Source: Methylobacterium gnaphalii (GTDB lineage Bacteria > Pseudomonadota > Alphaproteobacteria > Rhizobiales > Beijerinckiaceae). Taken from it: a stretch of 64,000 nucleotides of DNA. A model generated the notes under the pieces. That model made no database searches, was not told the DNA's origin, and saw only the letters and a list, made by a program, of their open reading frames with translations. The position numbers and the translations under genes were made by a program. The stretch's first letter is position 1; the number at the start of each line of letters is the position of its first letter. Where the stretch lies: positions 1 through 64,000 of the forward strand of contig NZ_BJZV01000006.1 of NCBI RefSeq assembly GCF_007992215.1, read 5' to 3'. Shown here piece after piece: positions 35,128 through 44,600 of the stretch.

Positions 35128-36309
35128 TCAGGGGCGCTCGACACACATCGCGACGCCCATGCCGCCGCCGATGCACAGCGTGGCGAGGCCCTTCTTGGCG
35201 TCGCGGCGCTTCAGCTCGTGCAGGAGGGTGATGAGCACGCGGGCGCCCGACGCGCCGATCGGGTGGCCAATGGCGATGGCGCCGCCGTTGACGTTCACCT
35301 TCGACTCGTCCCAGCCCATGTCCTTGTTCACCGCCAGGGCTTGGGCGGCGAAGGCCTCGTTGGCCTCGATCAGGTCGAGGTCGGACGGCTTCCAGCCGGC
35401 CTTGTCCAGCGCCTTGCGCGAGGCCGGGATCGGGCCGGTGCCCATGACCTTCGGGTCGACGCCGGCGGTGGCCCAGGACACGATCTTGGCGAGCGGCTGG
35501 AGGCCACGCTTCTCGGCCTCGGAGGCCGACATCAACACCAGAGCGGCGGCGCCGTCATTGAGGCCCGAGGCGTTGGCGGCCGTCACGGTTCCATCCTTGG
35601 TGAAGGCCGGCTTGAGCTTGGCCATCGCTTCCACGGTGGCGCCGTCGCGGATGTACTCGTCTTCCTCGACGATGATGTCGCCCTTACGGCCCTTCACGGT
35701 CACCGGGACGATCTCTTCCTTGAAGCGGCCCTCCTTGCGGGCCGCCTCGGCCTTGTTCTGGGAGGCGGTGGCGAACTTGTCCTGCTCCTCGCGGGTGAGC
35801 TGGAAGGCCTGAGCCACGTTCTCGGCAGTCTGGCCCATGTGGTAGCCGTTGAAGGCGTCCCACAGGCCGTCCTTGATCATGGTGTCGACGAGCTTGAGAT
35901 CGCCCATCTTCTGGCCGCCGCGCAGGTACTGCGCATGCGGCGCGAGCGACATGGATTCCTGGCCACCCGCGACGATGATCTTGGCGTCGCCGTTGGCGAT
36001 CTGCTGCATGCCGACGGCGACGGTGCGCAGGCCCGAGCCGCAGACTTGGTTGAGGCCCCACGCGGTGGCCTTCTCTGGGATGCCGGCGCCAATGGCGGCC
36101 TGGCGGGCGGGATTCTGGCCGGCGGCAGCGGTGAGCACCTGACCGAAGATCACCTCGTCGACCTCGTCTGGCGAGACCTTGGCGCGTTCGAGCGCGGCCT
36201 TGATGGCGATCGCACCGAGTTCGTGGGCCGGCGTCGTGCCGAAGGCGCCCGCGAACGAACCTACGGGGGTCCGCGCCGCTCCGACGATGACGATATCTTC
36301 GCTGGCCAT
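35128..36309 (-). CDS. phaA: Acetyl-CoA acetyltransferase (beta-ketothiolase) PhaA
   Basis: Condenses two acetyl-CoA to acetoacetyl-CoA, the first step of PHB synthesis. 393 residues. All catalytic residues are visible: nucleophile Cys90 in [12 protein letters not shown], His349 in [15 protein letters not shown] and Cys379 in [12 protein letters not shown]. The ATG at 36309 has AGGAG upstream and gives the standard [20 protein letters not shown]-terminus. Transcribed before phaB and divergent from phaR. Confidence 0.97.
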   Translation of the reverse strand: MASEDIVIVGAARTPVGSFAGAFGTTPAHELGAIAIKAALERAKVSPDEVDEVIFGQVLTAAAGQNPARQAAIGAGIPEKATAWGLNQVCGSGLRTVAVGMQQIANGDAKIIVAGGQESMSLAPHAQYLRGGQKMGDLKLVDTMIKDGLWDAFNGYHMGQTAENVAQAFQLTREEQDKFATASQNKAEAARKEGRFKEEIVPVTVKGRKGDIIVEEDEYIRDGATVEAMAKLKPAFTKDGTVTAANASGLNDGAAALVLMSASEAEKRGLQPLAKIVSWATAGVDPKVMGTGPIPASRKALDKAGWKPSDLDLIEANEAFAAQALAVNKDMGWDESKVNVNGGAIAIGHPIGASGARVLITLLHELKRRDAKKGLATLCIGGGMGVAMCVERP

Positions 36310-36570
36310 CTCGATTGTCTCCTCATCGCGGCGCGTTTTGCTTCGAGTACTGATACGCCTGCCAATCCCTGAGGAAAAAGGGCTTCGTTCCTGCGATGTC
36401 AAGGAGACTTACGGGCAGAACCGGCAGTCGAATTGAATACAATTCCGCCTCGGTGATATTGTGCGGGAAAGCCTGTCAGTTTGCTGTTTTCGCCGCCGCG
36501 AGAGTGCCTTAAGGTTCCGCATTGCGGGAAAGCCGGTGCAGGCCCGCAGATTTTTCGGGGCAATGGGTCG

Positions 36571-37215
36571 ATGCGCGCCATGGCGAACGGAGCGGGGAGT
36601 GCTGCGGGAATGGCGGAGAGCGGCAAGTCTCACCAGACCGTCATCAAGAAATACGCCAATCGCCGGCTCTATCACACCGGCACCTCGACTTATGTCACAC
36701 TGGAAGATCTAGCCGGCATGGTGCAGAGCGGCGAGGACTTCGTCGTCTACGATGCACGCTCGGGCGACGACATCACCCGCTCCGTGCTGACGCAGATCAT
36801 CTTCGAGCAGGAGAACAAAGCTGGCGAGGACAACCTGCTGCCGGTGGCCTTCCTACGTCAGCTGATCCGCTTCTACGGCGACAGCATGCGTATCATGGTG
36901 CCGAGCTTTCTCGAATTCTCCATGGCGAACTTCGCCAAGGACCAGGACGGCCTGCGCGAAAAGTTCTCGCAGAGTTTCCAGAGCTTCGGCCCAGGCACCT
37001 TCCAGCAGGCACTGCAGGAGCAGGTCCGCACCAATATGAGCTTCTTCGGCGACGCCATGAAGATGTTCACGGGCAGCTTCACGCCATCCGACGCCAAGCC
37101 TGAAGGCAGCACCGCGACGCCCGCAGCCTCCTCGGCAGGCGCCTCCGACATCGACGAACTCAAGCGTCAGATGCTCGAGATGCAGGCACGGCTCGATGCC
37201 CTTGCCAAGAAGTAG
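36571..37215 (+). CDS. phaR: Polyhydroxyalkanoate synthesis regulator PhaR
   Basis: DNA-binding and granule-sensing repressor of PHA genes such as phasins. About 214 residues. The N-terminal PHB accumulation regulatory domain has TVIKKYANRRLYHTGTSTYV and TLEDLAGMVQSGEDFVVYDA. A middle domain includes LPVAFLRQLIRFYGDSMRIM and a C-terminal coiled helix ends DELKRQMLEMQARLDALAKK. Start uncertain: 36571, 36580 or 36610 (GGGGAG upstream). Divergent from phaA, the normal arrangement in these bacteria. Confidence 0.93.
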   Translation: MRAMANGAGSAAGMAESGKSHQTVIKKYANRRLYHTGTSTYVTLEDLAGMVQSGEDFVVYDARSGDDITRSVLTQIIFEQENKAGEDNLLPVAFLRQLIRFYGDSMRIMVPSFLEFSMANFAKDQDGLREKFSQSFQSFGPGTFQQALQEQVRTNMSFFGDAMKMFTGSFTPSDAKPEGSTATPAASSAGASDIDELKRQMLEMQARLDALAKK

Positions 37216-37236
37216 CCAGCGCCGCCGGTAACCTTT

Positions 37237-37265
37237 TCGCAAGGATGCCTAAAGAATCCTTGCGA
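37237..37265. terminator. Perfect 10-bp inverted repeat after phaR
   Basis: TCGCAAGGAT (37237-37246), 9 bases, ATCCTTGCGA (37256-37265), 21 bases after the phaR stop. No T-tract follows. A candidate 3'-end hairpin or an operator for the small gene at 37318. Confidence 0.5.
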
Positions 37266-37317
37266 CTGGCCTCAGCCTTGCGCAGTTGTCTCCGTGCGGC
37301 GCGCAGAGGCGACGGCG

Positions 37318-37572
37318 ATGAGCCAGGGTAAGACGGAAGAGCAGGATATCGCGGACAAGATGTGCCGCGCCCTCGTCGTCGTCCATTCACAGGACAGCAC
37401 AGAGGAGCCTGCCCGGCGTATCGCGGCCGGTAGGCCGATGGCAGGCTTTCTGGCACAGCTGATCGTCGATACGGATCCGGCGCTGCGCGTTGCACGCTCG
37501 GAACGGACGCGCGCGGCGGCGGCGCTCTATGCGCGGGCGGCCGGCGTCTTCGGTGGGAGGCGGTGCGCCTGA
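37318..37572 (+). CDS. Small protein of unknown function
   Basis: 84 residues beginning MSQGKTEEQDIADKMCRALV with helical, Arg/Ala-rich character and no signal or membrane segment. It sits between phaR and rpmF. Codon-position composition looks coding, but I recognise no family. Confidence 0.5.
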   Translation: MSQGKTEEQDIADKMCRALVVVHSQDSTEEPARRIAAGRPMAGFLAQLIVDTDPALRVARSERTRAAAALYARAAGVFGGRRCA

Positions 37573-37594
37573 CGCACCAGCCTCCGAAGAGACC

Positions 37595-37783
37595 TCAGGC
37601 CTCGGCCGACTTCACCTTGAGAACCTGGCGACCGCGGTACATGCCGGTCTTCAGGTCGATGTGGTGCGGACGGCGCAGCTCGCCCGAGTCCTTGTCCTCG
37701 ACATAGGTCGGCGCCTTCAGGGCGTCGGCCGAGCGGCGCATGCCGCGTCGGGAGGGGGAGGTTTTACGCTTCGGAACGGCCAT
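37595..37783 (-). CDS. rpmF: 50S ribosomal protein L32
   Basis: 62-residue ribosomal protein starting [20 protein letters not shown], the conserved L32 N-terminus. The [17 protein letters not shown] tail is the alphaproteobacterial form without zinc-binding cysteines. Single gene on the minus strand. Confidence 0.97.
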
Positions 37784-38023
37784 CGGGGTCTTCTCAAGGC
37801 AAAAAGCGGCGCCTTGGCGACCCACCTTCGTCGAGGCGGACAGCCGGCACCGCGAATGGAATTCGGGGTTCGAGGCGCGGCTTATACGCGCGACAGCTCC
37901 AACTGGCTAGATGGGTTCTCGCATCAGCGAAAGTGCCGATCCGTTCAAGCAGGGTTCAAGCGCGATTAGCCAACATCATGCCGCACGGCGCGGATGACTA
38001 TGCCGGCCGTCGGGAGACTTTCC

Positions 38024-38365
38024 ATGCTGTCCACATCTCTGCGCGCCCTGGCCGTTCTCGCCTGCCTCGCGGCTACCCCCGTGCTCGCCCAGTCGGCGGC
38101 CCCCGCCACGCCGATGAAGGCGGCCCCTGCACCAGCAGCGGCTCCCGCCAAGGAAGCCCCGAAAGAGGCAAAGGCTCCGCTGATCGACCTGAACAGCGCC
38201 AGCGCGGAGGAGCTGAGCAAGCTCAAGGGCATTGGCGAGGCCCGCTCGGCGGCGATTATCAAGGGCCGCCCCTACAAGGGCAAGGATGAGCTGGTCCAGA
38301 AGAAGATCATCCCCGAAGGCGTCTATGCGGGGATCAAAGACCAGATCATCGCCAAGCAGAAATAA
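38024..38365 (+). CDS. Secreted helix-hairpin-helix protein (ComEA-like)
   Basis: 113 residues. A signal peptide (LRALAVLACLAATPVLAQ) is followed by an Ala/Pro/Lys linker and a helix-hairpin-helix domain, LIDLNSASAEELSKLKGIGE then ARSAAIIKGRPYKGKDELVQ. This is the ComEA-type DNA-binding fold, used in DNA uptake in competent bacteria. In non-competent species its role is unclear. GGGAGA lies 7-10 bases before the ATG. Confidence 0.85.
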   Translation: MLSTSLRALAVLACLAATPVLAQSAAPATPMKAAPAPAAAPAKEAPKEAKAPLIDLNSASAEELSKLKGIGEARSAAIIKGRPYKGKDELVQKKIIPEGVYAGIKDQIIAKQK

Positions 38366-38492
38366 ACCGTGGCAACGGCCGGCGCGGAGTCAAAAGCCCC
38401 GCGCCCCTGCCGCTAGCACCTTGTCCGGCCGATCCCCCGGGTGATAGGCGCGGGGGATGCGCATGCCGCGCACCACCGACCGTCGACCGAAC

Positions 38493-39119
38493 ATGCCAGC
38501 CCAGCCGACCATCCGCTTTCATCGCGGTGACCTGCCCGCGGATTTCGATCCCGGCCCGGCCATCGCGATCGATACCGAAACGCTCGGGCTCAACCCGCAT
38601 CGCGACCGACTCTGTGTCGTGCAGATCTCGCGTGGCGACGGCAATGCCGAGGTGGTGCAGATCGTGCCCGGCGGCCCGGAGCCCGTGAACCTCAAGCGCG
38701 TGCTCGGCGATCCTGCCGTTCAGACAATCTTCCACTTTGCGCGGTTCGACCTTGCCGTCCTCTACCGCGCCTTCGGCGTGATGCCGGGTCCGGTCTACTG
38801 CACCAAGATCGCCTCGAAACTGGCTCGCACCTATACCGACCGGCACGGGCTCAAGGACGTGGTCCGCGAGATGGTTGGCGTCGAGTTGTCGAAGCAACAG
38901 CAATCCTCGGATTGGGGGGCGGACACGCTGAGCCAGGCCCAGCTCGACTACGCGGCCTCCGACGTGCTGTACCTGCACGCCGCTCGCGACCGGCTGAACA
39001 CGATGCTTGCCCGCGAGGGCCGCACCGACCTTGCCCAGGCTTGCTTCGACTTCCTGCCGACTCGTGCACGTCTCGACCTCGCCGGCTGGGCCGAGGCTGA
39101 TATTTTCGCGCATACCTAG
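38493..39119 (+). CDS. Ribonuclease D-like 3'-5' exonuclease
   Basis: 208-residue DEDDy exonuclease domain: AIAIDTETLGLNPHRDRLC (Exo I, DxE), IFHFARFDLAVLYRAFG (Exo II, Asp) and LDYAASDVLYL (Exo III, YxxxD). It lacks the C-terminal HRDC domains of full RNase D, so it is the short form common in alphaproteobacteria, acting on RNA 3' ends. An in-frame start at 38457 would add 12 residues. Confidence 0.9.
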   Translation: MPAQPTIRFHRGDLPADFDPGPAIAIDTETLGLNPHRDRLCVVQISRGDGNAEVVQIVPGGPEPVNLKRVLGDPAVQTIFHFARFDLAVLYRAFGVMPGPVYCTKIASKLARTYTDRHGLKDVVREMVGVELSKQQQSSDWGADTLSQAQLDYAASDVLYLHAARDRLNTMLAREGRTDLAQACFDFLPTRARLDLAGWAEADIFAHT

Positions 39120-39310
39120 CGGCTCGAGACCTTCGCCTCGAAACACAGAGCGGCGCGCGTATGTGCTTCCGCGCACTTTGTCGAGATTGATTATTGGTCG
39201 GTGCGGAGGCCATAACTTCGCCACCGCCCGTCGGCATGCCCCTATCCGTGCCCCGACCCGTCGGTGTGGGAGAGGACGCACTCCCCCGGACGGAGCCTCC
39301 CAGGAAACCG

Positions 39311-40063
39311 ATGCAGGCGGCCGACACCCTCGACATCCAAGCGAGCGCGGCAAATGAGAATGCCCGTCGCACGCAGGCGCATGGCCGCGCCGTGCGCCAC
39401 TCGGCGCGCGTCCGTTTACTGCGTCGGGTGATCCCGATCACAGCCGGCGTCGCCATCCTCGCCATCATCGGCGTGGTCATCTGGAACCCGCTCTCGGGCA
39501 GCATCCCCGACGTCAGCGTCGGTCCGGTCAGCGTGCAGGGCACCAAGGTGACAATGGAGAACCCGCGGCTGTCCGGCTTCAAGAAGGGCGAGCGCGGTTA
39601 CGAGGTCACGGCCGATTCCGCGCTGCAGGACGTCCGCAAACCGTCGCTGATCGAACTCCAGGCCATGAAGGGCCACATCGCTACAGACGACAAGGGCGGC
39701 CTCGCCTATCTCGAGGCGAAGGGTGGCCTTTTCGATTCGAGCAAGGAATCCCTGACCCTGCATGACAACATTCGCCTCTGGACCGATAAGGGCGAGGAGG
39801 CACGGCTCAAATCTGCCGCGGTCGATTTCAAGGCGGGCTCGGTCAAGTCGTCCGAGACGGTGACTGTCTCCGTCCCCACGGGCTCCGTCACTGCCGATAG
39901 CCTGGACGTGATCGAGAACGGCAAGGTGATCTCCTTCATCGGCAACGTCCACGCGGAATTTCAGGGAGGCAGGAAGCCGCCTGCCGAGGACGGAGAGGCC
40001 GCCGAGCGCGTGCACACCTCCTCCGCGGAAGGCCCGAAGGATTCGGCGGAGGCTGGGCGATGA
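39311..40063 (+). CDS. lptC: LPS export ABC transporter periplasmic protein LptC
   Basis: 250-residue bitopic protein. A positively charged N-terminus and one membrane helix (VIPITAGVAILAIIGVVIWN) precede a periplasmic OstA-like beta-jellyroll domain with PRLSGFKKGERGYEVTADSA and LWTDKGEEARLKSAAVDFKA. It hands lipopolysaccharide from LptBFG to LptA. Overlaps lptA by four bases (ATGA at 40060). The N-terminal cytoplasmic segment is longer than in E. coli. Confidence 0.92.
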   Translation: MQAADTLDIQASAANENARRTQAHGRAVRHSARVRLLRRVIPITAGVAILAIIGVVIWNPLSGSIPDVSVGPVSVQGTKVTMENPRLSGFKKGERGYEVTADSALQDVRKPSLIELQAMKGHIATDDKGGLAYLEAKGGLFDSSKESLTLHDNIRLWTDKGEEARLKSAAVDFKAGSVKSSETVTVSVPTGSVTADSLDVIENGKVISFIGNVHAEFQGGRKPPAEDGEAAERVHTSSAEGPKDSAEAGR

Positions 40064-40788
40064 GCGTGCGCGTAATCTCCCTGATGTTGGCCCTCGGCCT
40101 CGCGGTCTCACCGCTGACAGCGCCGGCAATGGCGAAGGACAAGGCCGATTCGCCGCTGGGCGCACTGGGCGGCAGCGGCAAGGAGCCGATCAAGATCGAC
40201 GCCGACCGGCTCGACGTGTTCGACAAGGAGAGCAAGGCCATCTTCGCGGGCAACGTCGTCGCCGTACAGGGCGATGCCACCATCCGCTGCTCGGCGCTGA
40301 CGGTGTTCTACAAGCGCGGCAAGAACGACGCCAAGGACGGCTCGGATTCGGCCGGAAAGACCCAGGCCGAGATGGCCGAAAATGGCATCCGCAAGGTCGA
40401 TTGCGCTGGTCCGGTCACCGTCGTGCAGAAGGACCAGGTAGCCACCGGCGACAACGCCACCTTCGATCAGGTGGCCCGGCGCATCGTGCTGACCGGCAAC
40501 GTCGTCCTCAGCCAGTGCCGCAACGTCACCCGCGGCTCGCGGCTGGTCTACGACATGGATTCGGGCCGCGCGAACATGGATCCGGGCAGCAACGGCCGCG
40601 TCTCCGCGATGTTCGTGCCGGGCGAGAAACCCGATGCCAACGGCGCCGGCAAGAGCAGTTCCAAGGGCTGCCAGCAACCACCGGCCGCAACGGCTGGCAA
40701 GCCGAAGCAGGCAGAGGCTGCGGCCCCGCCGCCGGAGCGGCCGGCGGGCGACAAACCCGCTCCGAAATCGCGAGCGCAGGCGAATTGA
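40060..40788 (+). CDS. lptA: LPS transport periplasmic protein LptA
   Basis: 242 residues with a signal peptide (MLALGLAVSPLTAPAMA) and an OstA/LptA jellyroll: PIKIDADRLDVFDKESKAIF, AGNVVAVQGDATIRCSALTV, QVARRIVLTGNVVLSQCRNV. The C-terminus is a low-complexity Lys/Ala/Pro tail. It bridges the periplasm between LptC and LptD for lipopolysaccharide transport. Middle gene of lptC-lptA-lptB. Confidence 0.92.
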   Translation: MSVRVISLMLALGLAVSPLTAPAMAKDKADSPLGALGGSGKEPIKIDADRLDVFDKESKAIFAGNVVAVQGDATIRCSALTVFYKRGKNDAKDGSDSAGKTQAEMAENGIRKVDCAGPVTVVQKDQVATGDNATFDQVARRIVLTGNVVLSQCRNVTRGSRLVYDMDSGRANMDPGSNGRVSAMFVPGEKPDANGAGKSSSKGCQQPPAATAGKPKQAEAAAPPPERPAGDKPAPKSRAQAN

Positions 40789-40790
40789 GC

Positions 40791-41690
40791 GTGACGGGAC
40801 TGTCGACAGTTCCGGCCGTACTGCCGCTGCGCGCCGCTTCCGGAGAGGGCTCCCTGCCGAAGGCGGGATCCTTCGTACGGCGCCTGTTCGGACGCGGGCA
40901 GGACCGCGCCGTCAGCGCCCCGTCCGACGCCGAGTCGCGGCAGGACGGTGCCGATCAGATCGGCGGCCCCGGCATCCTTCACGTCACCGGACTGCGCAAG
41001 AGCTACGGCGCCCGCACTGTCGTGCACGAGGCTGGACTCACGGTCCGCAACGGCGAGGCCGTCGGCCTGCTCGGCCCGAATGGCGCTGGCAAGACCACGA
41101 TCTTCTATATGATCACTGGGCTGGTGGTGGCCGATCGCGGCCATATCAGCCTCGACGGCATGGAGATCACGCATCTCCCGATGTACCAGCGCGCGCGCCT
41201 TGGCATCGGCTACCTGCCGCAGGAGGCCTCGATCTTCCGGGGGCTCACCGTCGAGGACAACATCCGCGCCGTGCTGGAAGTGGCCGAGCCCGACCGCAAG
41301 GAGCGCGCTCGCAAGCTCGACTCGCTGCTGGAGGAATTCGACATCGCGCGGCTGCGCAAGTCACCCTCGATCGCGCTCTCGGGTGGTGAGCGGCGGCGCT
41401 GCGAGATCGCCCGTGCGCTGGCATCCTCGCCGAGCTTCATCCTGCTCGACGAGCCTTTCGCCGGCATCGATCCGATCGCGGTGGGCGACATCCAGGATCT
41501 CGTCGGTCATCTCAAGCGCCGCGGCATTGGCGTGCTGATCACCGACCACAACGTGCGCGAGACGCTCGGCCTGATCGACCGCGCCTACATCGCCCATTCC
41601 GGCCGTATCCTCACCGAGGGAACGCCTGAGCAGATCGTGGCGGATCCGGAGGCGCGCCGCCTGTATCTCGGCGAAGATTTCCGCCTGTAG
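40791..41690 (+). CDS. lptB: LPS export ABC transporter ATP-binding protein LptB
   Basis: Cytoplasmic ATPase that powers lipopolysaccharide extraction. 299 residues from GTG 40791. Walker A GPNGAGKTTIF, Q-loop YLPQEASIFRGLTVEDNIRA, signature LSGGERRRCEIARALA, Walker B FILLDEPFAGIDPIAV and the H-loop ITDHN are all intact. About 60 residues precede the ABC domain (which starts near GILHVTGLRKSYGARTV), absent from E. coli LptB (241 residues). The region before the domain is Arg/Ser-rich. A TTG at 40785 overlapping the lptA stop is an alternative start. Confidence 0.94.
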   Translation: MTGLSTVPAVLPLRAASGEGSLPKAGSFVRRLFGRGQDRAVSAPSDAESRQDGADQIGGPGILHVTGLRKSYGARTVVHEAGLTVRNGEAVGLLGPNGAGKTTIFYMITGLVVADRGHISLDGMEITHLPMYQRARLGIGYLPQEASIFRGLTVEDNIRAVLEVAEPDRKERARKLDSLLEEFDIARLRKSPSIALSGGERRRCEIARALASSPSFILLDEPFAGIDPIAVGDIQDLVGHLKRRGIGVLITDHNVRETLGLIDRAYIAHSGRILTEGTPEQIVADPEARRLYLGEDFRL

Positions 41691-42223
41691 GCACGACATC
41701 AAGGTGGCCTGGGATGATGGCAGCGATAAGCTGCCCGCGACCCCGGCCAGGACGATCAACCTCGATGAGGCCCGCCGTTCTAGTCCGACGGACACAGCTG
41801 CAGAGGAATGTCCTCGGCATGATCGGGACGGCGTTCGGTATCGCAGCGGATTCTCATCGCTTCGCGCGTTGACCTTCACGCTCTGGTAGCCTGCGAGCGA
41901 TATCGGTCTTGTCACGCAGATCGCGGCGAGGCTCATTGAGGCTTGCGGGTCAAAACTCGCGCCGTTGCCTGCGCTGCGAAGTTTCGAAACTCCTTACCCG
42001 GAGCTCGTAGCCGAGGCTGACATCTGCTGCGCAAGATCGGGTCTGTGGCTGCTTTGCTGCGCTGCACGCCATTCGCGCGCCACTCCGCAATCACGCTTTG
42101 ACGCGCGATCCGGTTGAGGCTAAGCCTTGGAGAACTGAACGAAGCAAGAATTGTGCCGATAATAGATCCGGCCTCGTGCTGACTGGATCTTGATCGCTCA
42201 CCAACGGAGAATCAGGCCTCACG
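41691..42223. other. Gene-free region upstream of rpoN
   Basis: 533 bases between lptB and rpoN. A weak 6-bp hairpin (GGCAGC-GATAA-GCTGCC) lies near 41720. The remaining open frames are short and of non-protein-like composition. The region probably holds the rpoN promoter and leader. It is longer than the usual lptB-rpoN gap. Confidence 0.45.
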
Positions 42224-43765
42224 ATGAGTCTGCTTCAACGGCTTGAGATGCGCCAGGGCCAAGCCCTGGTTATGACGCCTCAGCTTCTGCAGGCAATCAA
42301 GCTCCTGCAGCTCTCCCATCTCGATCTTACCGCCTATGTGGATGCCGAGCTGGAGCGCAATCCGCTGCTGGAGCGCGTCGAGGGCGATCCGACGGGCGAT
42401 GTGGCCGAGCGCGGGCAGGACACGGGATCGGAGGCAGGAGAGGGCGGCGAGACGGAGTCCTGGCTCAAGGACGACATGGCGCCGGACCGGGCCACCATGG
42501 AGAGCGCCCTCGATACACGCCTCGACAACGTCTTCGCCGACGAGACCCCTATGCCGCGCGAGCAGGGAGGAGGCGACACCCTCTCGCTCACGCCGGCTCC
42601 CTACGGCAGCACCGGCGGCAGCTTCGATGGCGAACTTCCGGATTTCGAGGCGAGCCTCACCGCCGAGATCTCATTGCGCGAGCATCTGGCTGCGCAGCTC
42701 GACCTCGCCACCCGCGACCCGCAGGACCGGCTGATCGGCGGCTTCCTGATCGATGCGGTGGACGAGGCTGGCTATTGCCGCGAATCGCTCGATCTCGTCG
42801 CCGACCGCCTCGGTGCAGACCTCGACCAGGTCGCGCGGGTGCTCAAGCTGGTGCAGACCTTCGATCCGCCGGGCGTCGCCGCTCGCGATCTCGCGGAGTG
42901 CCTGGCGATCCAGCTGCGCGAACAGGACCGGTTCGATCCGGCGATGCAGGCGCTGGTCTCGCGGTTGGACCTCGTCGCCAAGCGCGATTTCTCTGCCTTG
43001 CGAAAACTCTGCGGCGTCGACGACGAGGATCTCGTCGAGATGCTCGCCGAGATCCGCCGGCTCGATCCGAAGCCCGGCCGGGCCTTCGGCACGAGCGCGG
43101 TCGAGGTGCTGGTGCCGGACGTGTTCGTACGCGCCGCGCCGGACGGATCGTGGCTGATCGAGCTGAACTCCGAGGCGCTGCCGCGAGTCCTGGTCAATCA
43201 GAGCTACTACTCCCGCGTCTCGAAGGGCGCCGTAGCCGACGGCGACAAGAGCTTCCTCTCGGAATGCCTGCAGAACGCCAATTGGTTGACCCGCTCCCTG
43301 GAGCAGCGCGCCCGCACCATCCTGAAGGTCGCCACAGAGATCGTGCGCCAGCAGGACGCCTTCTTCGTCCACGGCGTCGCGCATCTGCGCCCGCTCAACC
43401 TGAAGACGGTGGCCGAGGCGATCGGCATGCACGAGTCGACGGTCTCGCGCGTCACCTCCAATAAGTCGATCGGCACCAGCCGCGGCACGCTGGAGATGAA
43501 ATACTTCTTCACTGCCGCGATTCCCGGCGCAGCGGGCGCGGCCTCGCACTCCTCCGAAGCCGTCCGCTACCGGATCAAGCAGCTCGTCGATGCCGAGGCG
43601 AACGACGTGCTGTCCGATGACGCCCTCGTGCAGCGCCTGCACGACGAGGGCATCGAGATCGCCCGCCGCACCGTTGCGAAATACCGCGAGTCCCTGCGGA
43701 TCCCCTCGTCCATCGAGCGCCGCCGCGAGCGTTCCGCACAGGCTGGAGCTGGGCTCGGCGCCTGA
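42224..43765 (+). CDS. rpoN: RNA polymerase sigma-54 factor
   Basis: 513 residues. Region I (MSLLQRLEMRQGQALVMTPQ, LLQAIKLLQLSHLDLTAYVD) is the activator-contacting glutamine-rich segment. An acidic region II follows, then the core-binding domain and C-terminal DNA-binding domain with the HTH KTVAEAIGMHESTVSRVTSN and the RpoN box ARRTVAKYRE. It directs nitrogen and other specialised promoters that need an enhancer-binding ATPase. hpf and ptsN follow, the conserved rpoN neighbourhood. Confidence 0.97.
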   Translation: MSLLQRLEMRQGQALVMTPQLLQAIKLLQLSHLDLTAYVDAELERNPLLERVEGDPTGDVAERGQDTGSEAGEGGETESWLKDDMAPDRATMESALDTRLDNVFADETPMPREQGGGDTLSLTPAPYGSTGGSFDGELPDFEASLTAEISLREHLAAQLDLATRDPQDRLIGGFLIDAVDEAGYCRESLDLVADRLGADLDQVARVLKLVQTFDPPGVAARDLAECLAIQLREQDRFDPAMQALVSRLDLVAKRDFSALRKLCGVDDEDLVEMLAEIRRLDPKPGRAFGTSAVEVLVPDVFVRAAPDGSWLIELNSEALPRVLVNQSYYSRVSKGAVADGDKSFLSECLQNANWLTRSLEQRARTILKVATEIVRQQDAFFVHGVAHLRPLNLKTVAEAIGMHESTVSRVTSNKSIGTSRGTLEMKYFFTAAIPGAAGAASHSSEAVRYRIKQLVDAEANDVLSDDALVQRLHDEGIEIARRTVAKYRESLRIPSSIERRRERSAQAGAGLGA

Positions 43766-43854
43766 CCGGCGCCGTTCGGCCCGCCGGACCATCGCGTTGA
43801 CTTCGGCTTCGGCGCGTCCTTAGTTTGCCCGTCTTTGATAAATCGGAGACGTCG

Positions 43855-44463
43855 ATGGCAGGTCTGAGGGTTACGGGTCACGGCGTCGACCTCGGTGAGG
43901 CGCTGCGAAGCCGGGTCGACGACCGAATAGAGGCGACTGTCTCGAAGTACCTCGACAGCCACATGAGCAACTCGCTGTCCGGGCATGTGACGCTCCGGCG
44001 CGACGGCACCAGCTTCCGTACCGATTGCGTGGTGCATCTCGCCTCGGGACTCACCCTGGAGGCCTCCGGCTCGGCGCACGATCCGCATGCGAGCTTCGAC
44101 CAGACCGCCGACAAGCTCGAGAAGCGGCTGCGCCGCTACAAGCATCGCCTGAAGGATCACGGTGCGGCGAGTCACAATGGCGGCCGCAGCCCCGAGGACA
44201 TCGAGGCGGCCTATGCCGTCCTCGCCGCTCCGGCCGACGAAGACGAAGACGATTTCGATGCCCAGGAGGAGGCCCATCCGCCGGTGGTCGCCGAGAGCAC
44301 CAAGACGCTGCGGCGGCAATCGGTGAGCGAGGCCGTGACCAGCCTCGATCTCACCGGCGCGCCGGTCGTCGTCTTCGTTCACGCTGGCACCGGCCGCATC
44401 AACGTCGTATATCGGCGGAGCGATGGCGCGATCGGTTGGGTCGATCCGCCGGAGCGTGCCTGA
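43855..44463 (+). CDS. hpf: Long ribosome hibernation-promoting factor (HPF/RaiA)
   Basis: 202-residue long-form HPF that dimerises 70S ribosomes into 100S particles in stationary phase. The N-terminal S30AE domain (LRVTGHGVDLGEALRSRVDD, HVTLRRDGTSFRTDCVVHLA) is followed by an acidic linker and the C-terminal dimerisation domain with VVFVHAGTGRINVVYRRSDG. GGAG is spaced 6 bases from the ATG at 43855. A terminator directly follows the stop codon. Confidence 0.95.
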   Translation: MAGLRVTGHGVDLGEALRSRVDDRIEATVSKYLDSHMSNSLSGHVTLRRDGTSFRTDCVVHLASGLTLEASGSAHDPHASFDQTADKLEKRLRRYKHRLKDHGAASHNGGRSPEDIEAAYAVLAAPADEDEDDFDAQEEAHPPVVAESTKTLRRQSVSEAVTSLDLTGAPVVVFVHAGTGRINVVYRRSDGAIGWVDPPERA

Positions 44464-44488
44464 CCGGAGCCCCGCCTCCGGTTTCTTT
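44463..44488 (+). terminator. Rho-independent terminator after hpf
   Basis: ACCGGAG (44463-44469), loop CCCCGC, CTCCGGT (44476-44482) then TTTCTTT. It starts at the last base of the hpf stop codon, which suggests ptsN has its own promoter or is reached by read-through. Confidence 0.65.
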
Positions 44489-44600
44489 GGAACGCCGCTG
44501 CGAGGCGGTTGGAGATCGAGGTTCGGCATCTCGCGTGCCGGCCTCGCCGCCGGGATTGGGTTACCGATCCCGGATTTTGTCGATGGGACGAAGGTCCTTT

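Noticed and set aside
37228..37254. GTAACC in the phaR downstream region as a third SigF-type promoter
   Set aside because: At the required 16-base spacing the next bases are TAAA, not CGAA.
41704..41889. Possible small gene between lptB and rpoN
   Set aside because: 61 codons with no domain, no signal, no ribosome site and mixed composition; left as non-coding.
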